Origin: Fratercula arctica
Taxonomy: Eukaryota; Chordata; Aves; Charadriiformes; Alcidae
DNA: 64,000 nucleotides
Reading direction: 5' to 3'
Assembly (NCBI GenBank): GCA_947846985.1
Contig: CANTUZ010000023.1
Coordinates: 2,747,677-2,811,676 of the forward strand
The notes below the pieces were generated by a model. It was not told the DNA's origin, made no database searches, and worked only from the letters and a program-made list of their open reading frames with translations. The position numbers and the translations under genes were made by a program. Shown here one piece after another: positions 34,721 through 46,740 of this stretch (position 1 is its first letter; every line of letters begins with the position of its first letter).

Positions 34721-36090
34721 GAAGGGACAGCACACCATCCACTTCACCAGCATCTGCGCGAGGATCGACAAGCCACTTCACAAAAACCTGGAGAAAAGGA
34801 GCCGTAAAGGGGTACGAATGCAGCCGCACCATAAACCCACTGGAAATTCAAGCTAACGTTCACCCTTCTCCTCTTTCCCACCATCTGCTGAGCTCGGCGC
34901 AATGGGCAGGTGCTTTGCAAGTCCCAGGTCTCAGAGTAAGCAAAGACGGGCTCAGCTGGGACTTCCCACCTGGCAGATCCTCGTCACGGCATTTCTGCCC
35001 CGGGGCAGCCCAAGGTCCTCGGGGCGCTCGTCCCGGCCTTCTGCTCCTCAACCTCAAACGTGGTAACTCTTCCTCCCCCCCTGCCCCCCGATTATGTCCG
35101 TGCTTAATTGCTGCATTACTGCATGGCTGAACTAATGATGCTGCAATTAAAAACATTCAGGGTTATTGCAAATAAGGTGGATTCTTAAAGTTGATTAAAA
35201 AGGGTTCACTAAGGAACATAACAAAAGAGGCAAAATAAGCAAACAGGCAGAAAGCTGAAAATAAAAGTGAGAAAATGTCCTCTGGTGAGGCAAGATGGTC
35301 CTGTGCAGGGGCCACAGTGACCCTGAAGAGGGACCTACTCCTTCTTCCTTGATCTGACCTGCAAGAACCGCCCGTTACCTCTCCGAGACCCAGGCTGCAA
35401 ACAGATCTTTTCATCTGATCCACCTACAGGGAAAATTCTGGGAAAAGTTACCACAACGGTGGAGATCAGGGGGAATCTTTCTCCTTTTTAACTAAACTTA
35501 CTATAATAAAAAAACAGCCATTCTTCAACCCTTGAGTGGAAAGGTTCCCAGAGGCTGCGGTGTCCCCTGCGGACCCCTGCCCCTGCGCGGGCAGCTGTGT
35601 CTGCTGGGTGCCGAGCAGAGATGCCCCACAGCCCCTGCCAGGCTCGCCCCCGGACAGTGTCCACACTAATAAGCGCTGTCCGTTAACAGAGCTCATTAAC
35701 TAAGACGCAGCCCTGCACAGATGCAGGCTGGTGCCGGGGCTGCCCACATCACCGCGAAGCCTCTGTGTCCCCACATGTCCTTTATCTCGCCAGGAGCCCA
35801 GACGCTGCTGCAGAAGCCGCTACCAGCCAGAGAGAGGGTCCCTCGCTGCCGACCCAGTCAAACGTGGTGGGTCCCCAGTGCTCCCCGTGCCTGAGATCAA
35901 GCGCAGTAAATATCCAGCACCACTCTCTAAAGGGCTCCTCTCCTCAGCACTGTCACCCCTCAATGGCACGTGCTGGCTGGCAAATGGCACCTCGAAACCC
36001 CGAGCCTGGGAACCGTCTGGGAGCTCAGCGCATCTCTCCGCTCCGCTCCACCGTCTCGCACGTCCCTAAAGGTGAGCCTGACTGTGACTG
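34721..36090. other. Mixed spacer
   Basis: AT-rich pocket at about 35090-35280 (TGCTTAATTGCTGCATTAC, TTGATTAAAAAGG); GC-rich on both sides. No gene or repeat recognised. Confidence 0.35.
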
Positions 36091-36390
36091 GCACCCTATG
36101 GAAATACGTGCTGCTTATGAGCGTGATCTAAAAGCGTTTTCTTATGCACACACAGAACTGGCATTTTGCTAGATTTAGGGAAGTAGGCAAGACGTATTTG
36201 TCTGCGGAGGCTTTGCACCTTCGGCAATTATGTCTGCAGTCTGGAAAACAACAGCAGCAGGGTTGCAGCGGGGAGGGAAAAAAATTCTATCATGTCAGAA
36301 TAATGAGATCTGTGATTTCAGCACTTACTGGGTCAGAGACACACACAGTGTGTTATCTGTAATGCTTTCCTCTGACATTCAGGGAAATTG
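36091..36390. other. Candidate island, moderately AT-rich
   Basis: Unique sequence including AATGAGATCTGTGATTTCAG. Weaker composition contrast than other islands. Confidence 0.25.
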
Positions 36391-37110
36391 CATTTATGCA
36401 GAGGACAGGAGGCACTGGAGCACGGTGCTGCTCTGCCCGGCTTCGCCTGCCCCGTGCTCTGGGCTCCCCTGGTTCCCGTGGGGAGCACGGGGCAGCGCGG
36501 CCACCGTGTCCCGGCTGCTTTACACCCACCGAGACACGGCCGACACGGCTCCACAACGGCAGCTCCGGAGCGTCCCAGGAAATTTGGGTCTGTTTCTGCC
36601 TTTTCTGCAGGCGTTGGGGGCTCTGGGACACCGCAGCTCTGCACCTCACGCATGGGGGGGGTCAACGGCACAACCCTCCCCATCCCAGTAGGGTGTCAGA
36701 GTTTCAGAGCTAATCCCTTGGGGCTGGCGGCCCTGCAGCAGTGGCGGGGAGCGATGGATTCTCCCATCATCTCCCACGGTTTTAGATTTAACCCTGCTGC
36801 AAGCGGGGTGGGTGATGGGGGGCGCAGGACGAGGAGGCAGAAGGCATCTGGGACGACATCACCCCATGTACGCACCCGCCGTCAATCCCAGCTGAGCGGC
36901 GCACGCCTGAGGAGACGGGTAATGGGCCGAGCCGCTCGTCCCTCCCCAGGCGGCGGCTCCAGAGTGCTCGGGGCTGTCGGCAGCCCCCGGCACAGCGGCA
37001 TGGACAAGGACACGCGCCGCAACCGCCAGCGTTGCTCCTGATGCCGTGCCGTCAGCTTCGGCGGAGAGACGGGCACCATGGCGTCGGCCCTCCCTCGGAG
37101 ACAGGAGCCC
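36391..37110. other. GC-rich unique region, no gene seen
   Basis: A 217-codon plus-strand frame (36388-37041) overlaps others on both strands, is Arg/Gly/Ser/Pro rich and has no recognisable domain. Confidence 0.5.
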
Positions 37111-37800
37111 TGGGCAAGTTTAGCACAGCTAAACGCACAAAATAAAGCACAAGGTGGAGCGGGTCACCCCAGGGACGGTTTCTCAAGAAGACAAAACAGC
37201 ATTTTCCCATAATCTGGAGAACGCTCCATAGGCATTTTTTGAGTTCTAGAGAAGCAACTTAAAACCAGGAACTCCTTTCCCTCCCTCTCCCTTTAGAAAC
37301 CCAAGGTAGTGAAACTCAAAACATTTTGCTTTACCAATTAAAGTCCTTGTGTTTTCATCCAAACCAGCTTATTTTCTAGCAGAAATATGGTCTTCCAACA
37401 AGAATCTATGTTCTCATAAAACCAACCAACCTTCTAAATCCGAAACGAACCGACGGGCTGCCCCGAGGGAGCCCTGCCCTGGCGTGCGGCATCGGACGAG
37501 GGCTCTCAGGCTCCAGCGCTGCTCACACAGCCACCGCCGCCGGCCAAAAAGTCAATCAGAAATTCTTTTCCAAAAAAGAACATAATTTTCTACTAATGAT
37601 CTGAGCCCTCAAATGATATGAGGCCTTGGACTAGAAGCGGCAGAATAATTAACAGAGGCACTGGCTTTTTGCTCCTTACTACTCCTTCGCGCTGCTCATC
37701 ACCCAGGGGTTTTATTACAGCTTTTGCTTTTTGTCTTCTCCCCCTCTTTCTTCTTCTCTTTCCAGCGGAGGAAGAAAACCATGTCTAGATTAAAAAGATC
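37111..37800. other. Mixed spacer
   Basis: A/T-balanced at both ends with a CpG-rich centre at 37440-37550. No supported feature. Confidence 0.4.
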
Positions 37801-38065
37801 TCGTTTTCCAGCTGTTTAAGATAGACTGAAACACAGGCCTGTGCCAATACCCAGGATCAAACCTCCCGCTGTGGGAGAGGGAGTTCCAGCCCAAGGCCAG
37901 ATCCAAATTTTGCCAATAGCTCCTATATTTACAGTTTTCCTTCAGGGCTTTCATTACAGGCCACAGAGCTTTCGCAGTCAGGATCTGGAGTTTGTCTTGG
38001 ACCTGATCTGCAAAAGCGTGGGGCTGCCTCCACAGGACGATGTTTCTGGACTGTTCCTGCAAGAA
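37801..38065. other. Unrecognised balanced-composition sequence, possible old repeat
   Basis: Both strands stay open through most of this segment, and it contains words such as CCAGATCCAAATTTTGCCAA seen in ancient amniote repeats. A plus-strand TTTTCCTTCAG near 37935 resembles a splice acceptor but no convincing donor pairs with it. Identity unresolved. Confidence 0.25.
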
Positions 38066-38069
38066 ACAC

Positions 38070-38116
38070 GGAGAGAGGAGGGAGAGGAGGGCGAGGAGGA
38101 GGAGGAGGAGGGCAGG
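38070..38116. repeat. GAG-rich low-complexity tract
   Basis: Imperfect GAG/GGA triplets, purine only over about 45 bp. Confidence 0.85.
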
Positions 38117-39206
38117 GGGGGTGTGTGGTGCTGGGGCTCGCCTTCATCCCCCTTCTCCCAGGGGCTCCCAGCCGGTGGAGCCAGGAAACCGCCCCGAAGG
38201 GAACCCGCAGAAAGGACGTCCCTCTCAGCATCCCAGCCCAGCCCACGCGAAAGCGCCTCTTCTCTCGTCAGAGCTGAAGTCGCGAGCCCTTGCTGACGAT
38301 GGATGGCTGACGAGAAATCCCCACCAACACAGCAAACACCCCCACACGGCAAGAAGAGCGTTTCATTTCATTGAAAAAGCCTCAAACGAACAAAGATGAC
38401 TTCCTTAGGCGTGTCACTGCCTCCCTGGTCGCCTGCGGCAGGTACGGCCGGCCCCAGCATCACCCATCTCCAGGGTCCTCCTCTGTCCCTGGGCACGGGG
38501 TCTGCCCCCGTGGGCCACCGGGGCCACTGGGTGGCCTTTAGGAGCCGAACAGACAGTGGTTACTGGCCATGACCAAGAGCAGGTCCCTGCAGCTGCTTTT
38601 TACGACGACGGAATCGACTGAGAGCGGTATAAAACGCTCTCGCTCGTCCGGCTGCTGATCTTTTGGGCAATTATTTGGAAGTAATGAAAGTGAATGCATG
38701 ACATTTAAAAAAGAAACTCCGCTGTCAGCAGGAAAGCTGCCACATTCCTCCTGCACCTCGGAGAATACGCTTAGCTTGAAATAATGTTCATTTTAGCAGA
38801 GTTGTAAATTACAAGTGTGTTAGGGTCTTGTGGGATTTATTACCATTTGGAAAGAGGTTATAGGCCTTGCGCTGTTGCTGCTGCATCTGGTGCATGCTAC
38901 AGAGCAACCACAGAGCTGGATTTGGAGGCAAAAGAAAGCACCTTTTATAGCTCATCTCTGGTGGCTTGTATTGCTAACATTACACATGCACACACACACG
39001 AGCTTCAGCAGTAAAGAGGAAGGATTTCAAAATCCGTTTTCCCACTTGCTCGCTGTAATTGATCCAGCGTTATTAATAACCAACGACAAACCCTCGCCGG
39101 GCTGCGCTGCGGGGAGCGTGGCCGTCGGCCCCTGGCCTGGGGGAGCGCAGGTTCCTCTGGGACCGCTGTTTAATTTTCTCAGGTTTATGTCCTTTTTGGT
39201 TTTGGC
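38117..39206. other. Mixed spacer
   Basis: GC-rich to about 38560, then balanced with AT-rich pockets at 38690-38860. No gene accepted; a 188-codon frame starting at 38830 runs into the possible exon at 39235. Confidence 0.4.
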
Positions 39207-39348
39207 TTTTTTTTTTTTTTTTTCTTCATTGCAGGTGTTTCATAAAAATGCAGCCACGGACCTGGCAGGAAGCAATAAGCTTCAGCTTCCTCTGCATGAA
39301 CCAAAGGGATTTCTTCCTCCCTTCTGGCAAGGATGGAGTTCTGCTAAT
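39207..39348 (+). other. Possible exon with flanking splice signals (speculative)
   Basis: A T17 tract (39207-39223) followed by CTTCATTGCAG makes a strong-looking acceptor ending at 39234. A GTAAGA donor begins at 39349. The 114 bp between them (39235-39348) is open in two frames. In the frame continuous with 38830 it encodes 38 residues beginning VFHKNAATDLAGSNKLQLPL, phase 0 at both ends. I recognise no protein. A noncoding RNA exon or pure chance are both possible. Confidence 0.2.
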
Positions 39349-39500
39349 GTAAGATTAATGCTCTTCAATCCTGACCCTGCTGTCTTCAGTCTGTAAATGC
39401 TGAAGGGTCACCTTTAGTCCATGCCATTAGTGATTAATTAATCTCAGTGTTTATTTGATCCATCCCTTTCAGTGAGAATTTCTGCACTAACGCTGTTTTG
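39349..39500. other. AT-rich pocket with a 12-bp palindrome
   Basis: GATTAATTAATC at 39432-39443 is a perfect palindrome and contains TGATTAAT (39431-39438). Flanks are AT-rich and unique. Confidence 0.4.
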
Positions 39501-40017
39501 GTTCCTTTCGCTCCCTCCCCTTTTACGTGGTGTTCCCCATCAGAGCTCTTCAGCGCCTTTCCTTTGATGCCCCGAGGAACTGGGACTCCCTGCTCCCCGT
39601 CCCAGCTGCCCGCCCTCCGAACCGCGCCGGGAGCCCACCCGGGGTCTGCAGGGACAGCCAGAAGAAAGGCTGGAGGGAGAGGAGGCTCTTAAACCCACAT
39701 CAGAAAATAACAGACAAGGAAATGAATGTCATCTTAGCTGGATGCGTAAATTCCTTCCAAAGTTCCCGTGCCAGCTAATATAAGAGAGATTGATTTTTCA
39801 GTTTTTCCCAAACTAGTTTTTCCCTGAAGAGGTGGGCTGTTAACCGAGGGACATCAGGAGCTCTGGAAAAAAGTGACATTAAGGTAAGTGGGAGCTGTGG
39901 GGAGGGGGACAGCATGGGCTCTGGGGGCCAGAGGAGGAGCACGCGGTGTTTCACTGCTGCGAAGGGTGAGGCAGCAGACGCCTGTCCTACCAGAGCAAAC
40001 CAGAGGGACGCGCATGA
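39501..40017. other. GC-balanced spacer with a consensus donor site
   Basis: AAGGTAAGTG at 39881-39890 matches the splice donor consensus, and TGATTTTTCAG ending at 39799 could be an acceptor, outlining an 84-bp segment without a long reading frame. Consensus donors are expected about twice by chance in a window this size. Confidence 0.25.
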
Positions 40018-40355
40018 CAGCCCTGGCAGTCGCTGCAGGGCAGCGCCCGGCTCCTCCTCGGTGCTTGATGCCCCAGGTCCTGCTGCGACGCAGGTGGGTG
40101 CATGAACATGGGGCGGTTGTGAGTAGGAGCTTAGAAATCTCAGCTGAATAACGTCCCTGCTCCTAAAGCATGGAGCTGGGAACCAGGGGAACGGAGCTGC
40201 TGGTTTACCGAGCCCGGCTGTGGGCCTGGGGCTGGTGGGGTGGCAGGGACCATCGTGCTCCTGGGTGTCACTCCCAGCGCGGGAGGTGGGATGCTCTCCT
40301 GGTCCAAGCCACCAGCCCGGGAGCCCGGCTCCATTCCTGCCTCTGGCACCAATCC
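40018..40355. repeat. Local direct duplication, copy A (338 bp)
   Basis: Matches 42967-43304 at a constant offset of 2,949 bp with no gap and about 8 mismatches (97-98% identity). Four mismatches cluster in the CACTCCCAGCGCGGGAGG region (CACTCCTGGTGCAGGAGG in copy B). Both ends are abrupt, with no obvious target-site duplication or terminal repeat. Copy A sits in GC-rich sequence of the same texture on both sides, so it may be the source copy. Minus-strand frames through it stay open in both copies simply because no indels have occurred. Confidence 0.95.
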
Positions 40356-40600
40356 TGAAAGGCCGGGAGATGCTGCAGGATGGTTGCCTCCACCCCACGC
40401 TGCGCAGAGCAGCTGCACAATTAGGGAGGAACATCCCCTGCACCGTGCGGTACAAGCCACGACAGCCGCGCTGGGGCCCCGGCCGCGGGCTGGGAGCAGT
40501 GGGGAGGCCACGGTGGGTGGCTTGGCACCCACGGAGCATCCGTCTCCAGGACAGCCTCAGCTCCTGGTCCTGTTCCAGCTCACCAATAGTTTCCCAGTCC
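40356..40600. other. GC-rich spacer, nothing seen
   Basis: GC-rich sequence following copy A. The 254-codon minus-strand frame (39775-40539) runs through it without any recognisable domain. Confidence 0.45.
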
Positions 40601-40830
40601 AGGAACAGGATTCTCTTAGATCATGAGCTCTCCCCCCGATCTGTTTATCTCTGTGAATCCCATTAATCATGTTCTGTGCCTGGACAGCTTATAACACCAC
40701 ATCCATCCTCTAAGAGCTGTTATCGTACACCTTGAAGATCTGTCAGATAAATAGCCAGGTCAGCTGCAGCTGTTCCAATATCCTGAAGAAATCAGATTTA
40801 TCATTTTAGATTAAAAAAAACCCCACACAC
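40601..40830. other. Candidate conserved noncoding island
   Basis: ATTAATCA (40662-40669), CTGTCA overlapping AGATAA (40740-40750) and two abutting CAGCTG E-boxes (40761-40772) in 110 bp. A compact homeodomain, MEIS/GATA and bHLH-like combination. Confidence 0.4.
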
Positions 40831-42400
40831 GCACACGCACCAGAAAGCTCCCCCCGCCCCAGCGGCTGCCTGGCGGGAAGCTGTGTTTCTTGGCCCTCCG
40901 CAAGTCCTGCTGCTGCCGCCTTCCATCTGCAGCCCGGTGATAAATGGCTGCAGGGTGCCAGGTACGGTTCAATGTTGAAAAATCCCAATATGTGACTTAG
41001 GCATCTCATCGCAAGTCATTAATCTAGCAGGAGTCCGGTGCCAGGACAAGGCTCTCCCTCACTCCATCGTCATCTGGACCCGCTCGGCACAGCCGCTGCC
41101 AGAGGCAGGGAAGGAGGGAAGGGAAGGCCCCTGCCATTTTCCACTCACATGGAAAGTGCTCTCCAGGCCATTAACCCTCTCCGCAGCCCAGACGGTGCCC
41201 TGCAGCTCCGGGGAGATCACACGTGGCTTTGCCAGGCTCCAGCGCCAGCTCCAGAGAAGCTATGGGCAGGCGATGCTCAGCATCTGCCCCACACAGCCCC
41301 ACAGCCACCGATAACCCTATCATCTGCTCGGAAAGGGGATGCTCGGCAGCTCCACGGCACACAGCAAGGCTGCTGCAGCTCCAGGGCCTCTCCTGGGAGC
41401 AGCACCTTCCTTTCGCCTTGCACCCGCAGCAGGATAAAATTCCCGTTTGGAGCCGTTGCCCCAGGCAGGCAGGGGAGCAGCGGAGCGCGCCCCGCCGCTG
41501 AGGAAGGGAGGTGAGCCAGGGAACGTGGCTGGCGGGCCGACACAGGCTGCCCACCTTTGTCCTGTCCCCTGCCACAGCTCCAGTCCCACCAGAAGCAGCC
41601 GCAGCCAGCCCGAGGCGCGGAGCAGGGACGGCGGCTGGCGCTGGCTGGTGCAGGGGGTCCCACTGTCGGAGGAGCCTGGGGGGCTCCTGGAAACCAGGGG
41701 TGCAGCCCTCAAACTGCCACAAAAATAGACTTTCCCTGCATGGTCTGTGTTTTTCACCATGTAGTTTTAAATAATTCACACGAAGAAGTTCCCAACACCC
41801 CCCTGGAGACCCCAGGCTTCCCTGGGAGACCCTGCTCCTGGGAGAAATCCTTGCCCAGTCATTCCTCCATGCGCATGTGCCGCTCCTGCCCCCACTCACC
41901 ATTTAATATGCCCACTGTAACACCCCAAAGTGGGTACTTCCAAAGCAAATCATCACGCTCCAGGGAGTGCTCCGAGCACACCACGGAACAGCAGAGCTCT
42001 CGGCTCCCTCGGGGCTGGTGCCCCCCCAGCCCTGCGGCTGCAGCATCACCCACGGGGATGCCCTCCAGTGCCCTCCAGAGACAGGAGACACCTCCCCACC
42101 TACAGAAAAGGGTGCTGCTGACACCCACCCGCCACCGGACGAGCTCCCTAGCCCTGCACGCCCCGGCTGCTGCCTGCGCATCCCGGCACTGCACCCCCGT
42201 CTTCTCACCAGCCCTTTTTCCCCCCACTGTGATTCCAGTTCCCTGGAAACCCCACGGATGCTCCCTCTCTGTGTGGCGGCACCAGGCTCTCGCCAGCGGC
42301 TCCCATTCCACGCTCTCGCTGGGAAGCCGAGCGTCCTGCCAAGGTGCCTCTCCTCCCCTCCGCACCAGTCACATCCCGAGCCGTGTGCCTGGTGCCAAAT
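40831..42400. other. GC-rich unique region, no gene seen
   Basis: Holds the longest open frame of the window (299 codons, 41557-42456, plus), overlapped by 243- and 168-codon minus-strand frames. All are Pro/Ser/Ala/Arg rich and domain-free, which is what GC-rich noncoding DNA gives. Confidence 0.5.
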
Positions 42401-42760
42401 TGAGTTGTAGCCGTGAATTATTTAGAAGCATCAGTGGAATATTGTTGTATCAGTAACGCAGACTATCAGTTTGTGGCCTTGGGGCTGCCTCAGTTACACA
42501 CTCCATCACTATTTTCTCTCATGAATAATGTAGGAGTGGAATTACTCTGCATGTAGAGAATTCATACCCTGAGAAAACAAGGTTGCTCCAAAATTAATTT
42601 TCCGTACTAAAAGAGCGACAGAAAATCAATTAATCGCATATTATTCTATACGGAGACAGAGTAAGGGAAACAGCGAAAATGGCTGTAGCTATACATCAGC
42701 AAATGCTGTATTGGCAGAGTGCTTTGCAGGGAGGTGAGTTACAGCCAGCTACAAAGAAGG
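42401..42760. other. AT-rich candidate conserved noncoding island
   Basis: TCAATTAATC at 42626-42635 is shared with 51991-52000. Also ATGAATAATG and AAATTAATTTTCC. Sharp AT/GC border near 42760. Confidence 0.4.
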
Positions 42761-42966
42761 TAAATATATTCTGCCCGAGAGAGCCCTGGAACACCAGACT
42801 CTGGAGCTCACATCGCAGCCAGCTGGGCGCTCGCCGCCGCTTTCCCAGCACCAGGGCTGAGCTCGGCCGCGTCCCTTCGCTCTCAGCTTCTTCCTTTCTC
42901 CTGCCATTAGCGGGCTCAGGCTCTGCCATGGCAGCACCAGCCAGGAGCTGGTTTTCCGGAGGTGCC
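42761..42966. other. GC-rich spacer, nothing seen
   Basis: Sequence between the island and duplication copy B; no feature supported. Confidence 0.45.
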
Positions 42967-43304
42967 CAGCCCTGGCAGTCGCTGCAGGGCAGCGCCCGGC
43001 TCCTCCTCGGTGCTTGATGCCCCAGGTCCTGCCGCGACGCAGGTGGGTGCATGAACATGGGGCGGTTGCGAGTAGGAGCTTAGAAATCTCAGCTGAATAA
43101 CGTCCCTGCTCCTAAAGCATGGAGCTGGGAACCAGGGGAACGGAGCTGCTGGTTTACCGAGCCCGGCTGTGGGCCTGGGGCTGGTGGGGTGGCAGGGACC
43201 ATCGTGCTCCTGGGTGTCACTCCTGGTGCAGGAGGTGGGATGCTCTCCTGGTCCATGCCACCAGCCTGGGAGCCCGGCTCCATTCCTGCCTCTGGCACCA
43301 ATCC
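42967..43304. repeat. Local direct duplication, copy B (338 bp)
   Basis: Second copy of 40018-40355. Its right edge abuts AT-rich sequence (ACCCCACTGCTCTTGTCAAC), unlike copy A, which suggests this is the inserted copy. That direction is inference. Confidence 0.95.
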
Positions 43305-43700
43305 ACCCCACTGCTCTTGTCAACATTGCTTCATTTCTATCTAACACAAATAGTAACCAGCCATTTTAGAAGGGAGCTGAGAGACTTAATTAATATTTAA
43401 AATTGCTTTGAGTCTCACAGCAAAGCAAAGCATCGTCACTTGAAGTATTTCTCAATAGGAGCGAATGCTGTAAAACTGATGTAGAACCAGGCACGGATCT
43501 AGAGAGCCAGAGTCGGCACAGAACCATCACCAGCAGCTGCCCCGAAGGAGGAAACATCCTGCTCCCCTTCTCCGGGCACAGCCGGGGCTGGACGCTGCAT
43601 CCACCAGAGGAGTGGGGCTCGCTCTACTGAGTTTGGCTTATTTCTTCTCTTCGACACTTACGAAAGACTCCACAAGCACCTGGCCACAGGTCAGCCATAG
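43305..43700. other. Mixed spacer
   Basis: AT-rich to about 43460 (ACTTAATTAATATTTAAAATTG), GC-balanced to 43700. No gene seen. Confidence 0.35.
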
Positions 43701-44180
43701 GAACACCTACGGAAAGGCTGTAACAATACTGCGACCTGTGTCTGTTCCACTGCCTAGTTAGTTTTGATTAATAACATTCAGGGGTTTAACAAATGGTGTA
43801 ATAATTAAGGGATGAAAAATTACGAGGCTGACGTCAAAAAAGCTGGTCAAACATCAATAGCATCTTCAGGAATAAGACTCAAAAATAAACTAATCTATAA
43901 TGAAGAATGGTTATTCTTATTGTGGCTAATTGTTTTCCCCCTGAGTACTCAATTCTTTTGTCATCTCCTAGGACTGGCAGGTTTAAAGGGTCATCACACA
44001 CTGCAGATCATTTTTCCAGCAAAGAAAACAGAGGTTTTCAAAGTGTTCACAACAACAACAACAACTGCAGCGGCATTTACAAGTCGCAGTCTTGGGGTTT
44101 ATTACAGGGCTATCAACCAGTATGGTTTCTAGGCTGAGTTTACAGGGATTTTTATTTTTCTCAATACTATTTGCAGGAAA
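43701..44180. other. AT-rich candidate conserved noncoding island
   Basis: TGATTAAT at 43765-43772, CTAATCTATAATGAAG further on, and a short (CAA)5 at 44050-44064. Unique. Confidence 0.35.
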
Positions 44181-45900
44181 AATTGAAGACACAATCCTCT
44201 GTACCCCTACCGACACGTCCCCTACTAGCTCTAGATGTGGGTAAAAATCTACCACAGGAGCTGGAGACCACGAGCAAATAAGAGAAGCCACTGGCTGAAA
44301 CCCAGCAGACCGGACACAAGAATCGCCTCTTCTTTCACTGAAATGGAGGGCAGCATTTTCTCTCCATTCCTCCAAATCCAAAATATCAACAAGGATGGAA
44401 ACAAATCAATGCATTTTGTCTTTCAGCCCAGCGACCGCACGCTTTGGCCCAGGTACCCACTGTGACCCACGTCTCCGCTCCTCAAAGCAGGGTAATTTTT
44501 TCCTACTTTGGGGGATAAAAAAAGGCTCCCAGCCTTCACGAATAGGTGCAGACACGGGAGTGCGTGTGTGTGTGCATACGCGCTTGTGCCCACGTGCGCT
44601 AACGTGGGACCAGCGTTGACGCGGGAGGTTACTCCGTGCGGGTAGGACGCAGCAGGAGGCTGCGCGTGAGCACGTGCAGATGCACAAATTACCCAGGGAC
44701 AAGCGACACCCAGCCCTTGCAAACGCCTCGCCAAGCCCCTTTGGTGGTCACAAGCCAACCGCCCCTTGCTCCCTCCATGAATTATTTACCTCCTGCTCTG
44801 TAGAGGCAAAAAGCCTCCCTGCGCGCGGCCCGGGCGAGCACCGAGCATCTCCGCGGGTATGGAAGTGTTTAAGAAGTGCCTGCAAGTCCCCCAGCCGGAG
44901 CAGACATGAAAGGGAAGATGCTGCGCGTGATTTATTGCGTGCTGAGCAATTTGACAGTCATACTGTTTGAAACCACTGTCCTCTGGCTTCATCCCGGCGA
45001 GGGGATGGCTGGGATTAATGGTGCGGGGGCGGCGGAGATTTACGGCGGTGCAAAGCCAGGCGCTGCAGATGCCTGCCCCCCTCCCAGCCCCCCGCCAGAT
45101 GCGGAGCAGGGGAAGATCTGCTCCAGAGGGTGCACTTGGAGCCCGAGCCCTCTACTCCGCAGATGTTTATTGACTTATAAATTCAGTCTTTCAAGAAGTT
45201 CATTAGAGCGTGGGTCTGCGGCGGTGGCTCTCCCCTCCCCGCACAGCTGCCCCTGCCCCGCGTCCCCCCCCAGGACGGGGAAAATGGCTTTCGCCCCTCG
45301 GTGGCGGAGGCACAGGGGCTCTCAGGGCTTATTGCGGGTGGATCAGCTACCACCGTTGCTCACCTGCTTTTCCGTCCCTGATTTACTGCGAGTAAACCCC
45401 CCCTCCCTGCAAATGCCGGCAGCAGCCCTGCAGTGGGGACGGGAGGGGGCACAACAAATTCGGCTGCCTTTGCCCAGGGAGACATCCCTCTTCCCAAACT
45501 GGGTAGTGGCTCCAAACCATGGGAAACAAAGAGAAGTGTCTGTCTGCTGTTGCTTTCTTTGGCTTTTGGGACTCATAATTTCCCTTCGAGCGTGAAGGAT
45601 GGAAACTTCCTCACACACAGAGAAAAGAGGTCAGATTTTTATGCAATAGCAGGACTCCGGGAGCTGGGATTTTTAATTACGACAATTTTCTTGAACTCTG
45701 TTTTGTGAGAACCGGCTTCCCTGTGTCCAGCAGTCACCCACCCCCGCCCGGAGCCGCAGCCCCGTCGGGCGCTGGAGCCCCACGCCAAGCCTTACCCAAC
45801 AGCGGCCTTCGCTGGAGACCCAGAACACCCCTTTGTCACTGCTCCTCAAGCATCGATAGAGACACTTCAAACACTGGATTATTCTGTCCACCCCCTTTAG
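44181..45900. other. GC-balanced to GC-rich region, no gene seen
   Basis: TGATTTAT at 44928-44935 lies in a small AT-richer pocket (44905-45005). A 239-codon plus-strand frame (44876-45595) has no recognisable domain and overlaps others. Alternating GTGTGTGTGCATACGCGC-like sequence occurs near 44565. Confidence 0.4.
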
Positions 45901-46740
45901 ACTAAATCTGCCTTGGAAAACAAATGACCCTATTGGGCTCAAAATGCTCCCGCAGCTGACTCCATAATGAGCTGTTTATTATAGTTCCCATAAGTGAAAT
46001 CCATTAAGTCTGACAGAAACGCAGCTAAAGTTTACATTCAGCATCCGTTTGAGGGGAGTTCTGGGTCTGAATTAAATTTGCCCCTTCCCTCCTCCACCCC
46101 AGCAAAGCCATACGCGATACTTAAATGAATTTTCCATCATTATTTTCCAGAAGAATAAGGCTGAACTTTACTGGGCCCTGGATGATTTGGCAAGTTGTCC
46201 GACTTGTCTGCTACGAGTCTAAATTTTCTCCCTTCCAGTGTCAGTTTTCAGTCTGAAAACTTGAAAGGAAGAAAGGTGGTTTAGGGATGACATTGTTCTT
46301 TAAATCTTAGACGCAAGTGATTTGATTTTTTCTAGCCTCCTTTCAAGATTAATATTGCTGCAATGGTGTTACTATTAGAGCTGGCTGAAAAAGGGAGTTT
46401 CCATTGTATGAGAAGTTCTGAGGTTTCAAATAGGAGTAATTGTCCCAAATCTAGACGGAAAGCCAGTGTCTGTTCCTACGTTATAACCTAAACAATTAAT
46501 CCTTTTCTTGTGTATCAATTACAATATGACCTTAATACAGAACGGTAAAGTCAAAATGAAAGATCTGGGGATTTAAAAAGCAAAACGTTTTCATAGCTTT
46601 CAAGAAAAAGTTAAACAAAGCCTACAGGTTAGCGTGGAACATTTTTATGCCATTGAATCATCACTTTTCAACACAAAAGCATCCCAGGTACATCCTTTTG
46701 ACCGGGTTTCGTTACAGCTGGTAAGCACTGTCTCACAACG
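45901..46740. other. Long AT-rich candidate conserved noncoding island
   Basis: About 840 bp of unique AT-rich DNA with few open frames. CAATTAATC at 46493-46501 recurs at 42627 and 51992. Also AAGATTAATATTGCTGCAATGG near 46345 (fully inside the island). Confidence 0.4.

Noticed and set aside
39775..40539. 254-codon minus-strand frame that is partly repeated at 42916-43347
   Set aside because: Shared part is simply the gap-free DNA duplication; no recognisable protein and outside the duplication the frames have nothing in common.
41171..42456. Longest open frame in the window (299 codons, plus) and a 243-codon minus-strand frame
   Set aside because: Overlapping, Pro/Ser/Ala/Arg-rich, no domain, no splice context; expected from GC-rich noncoding DNA.
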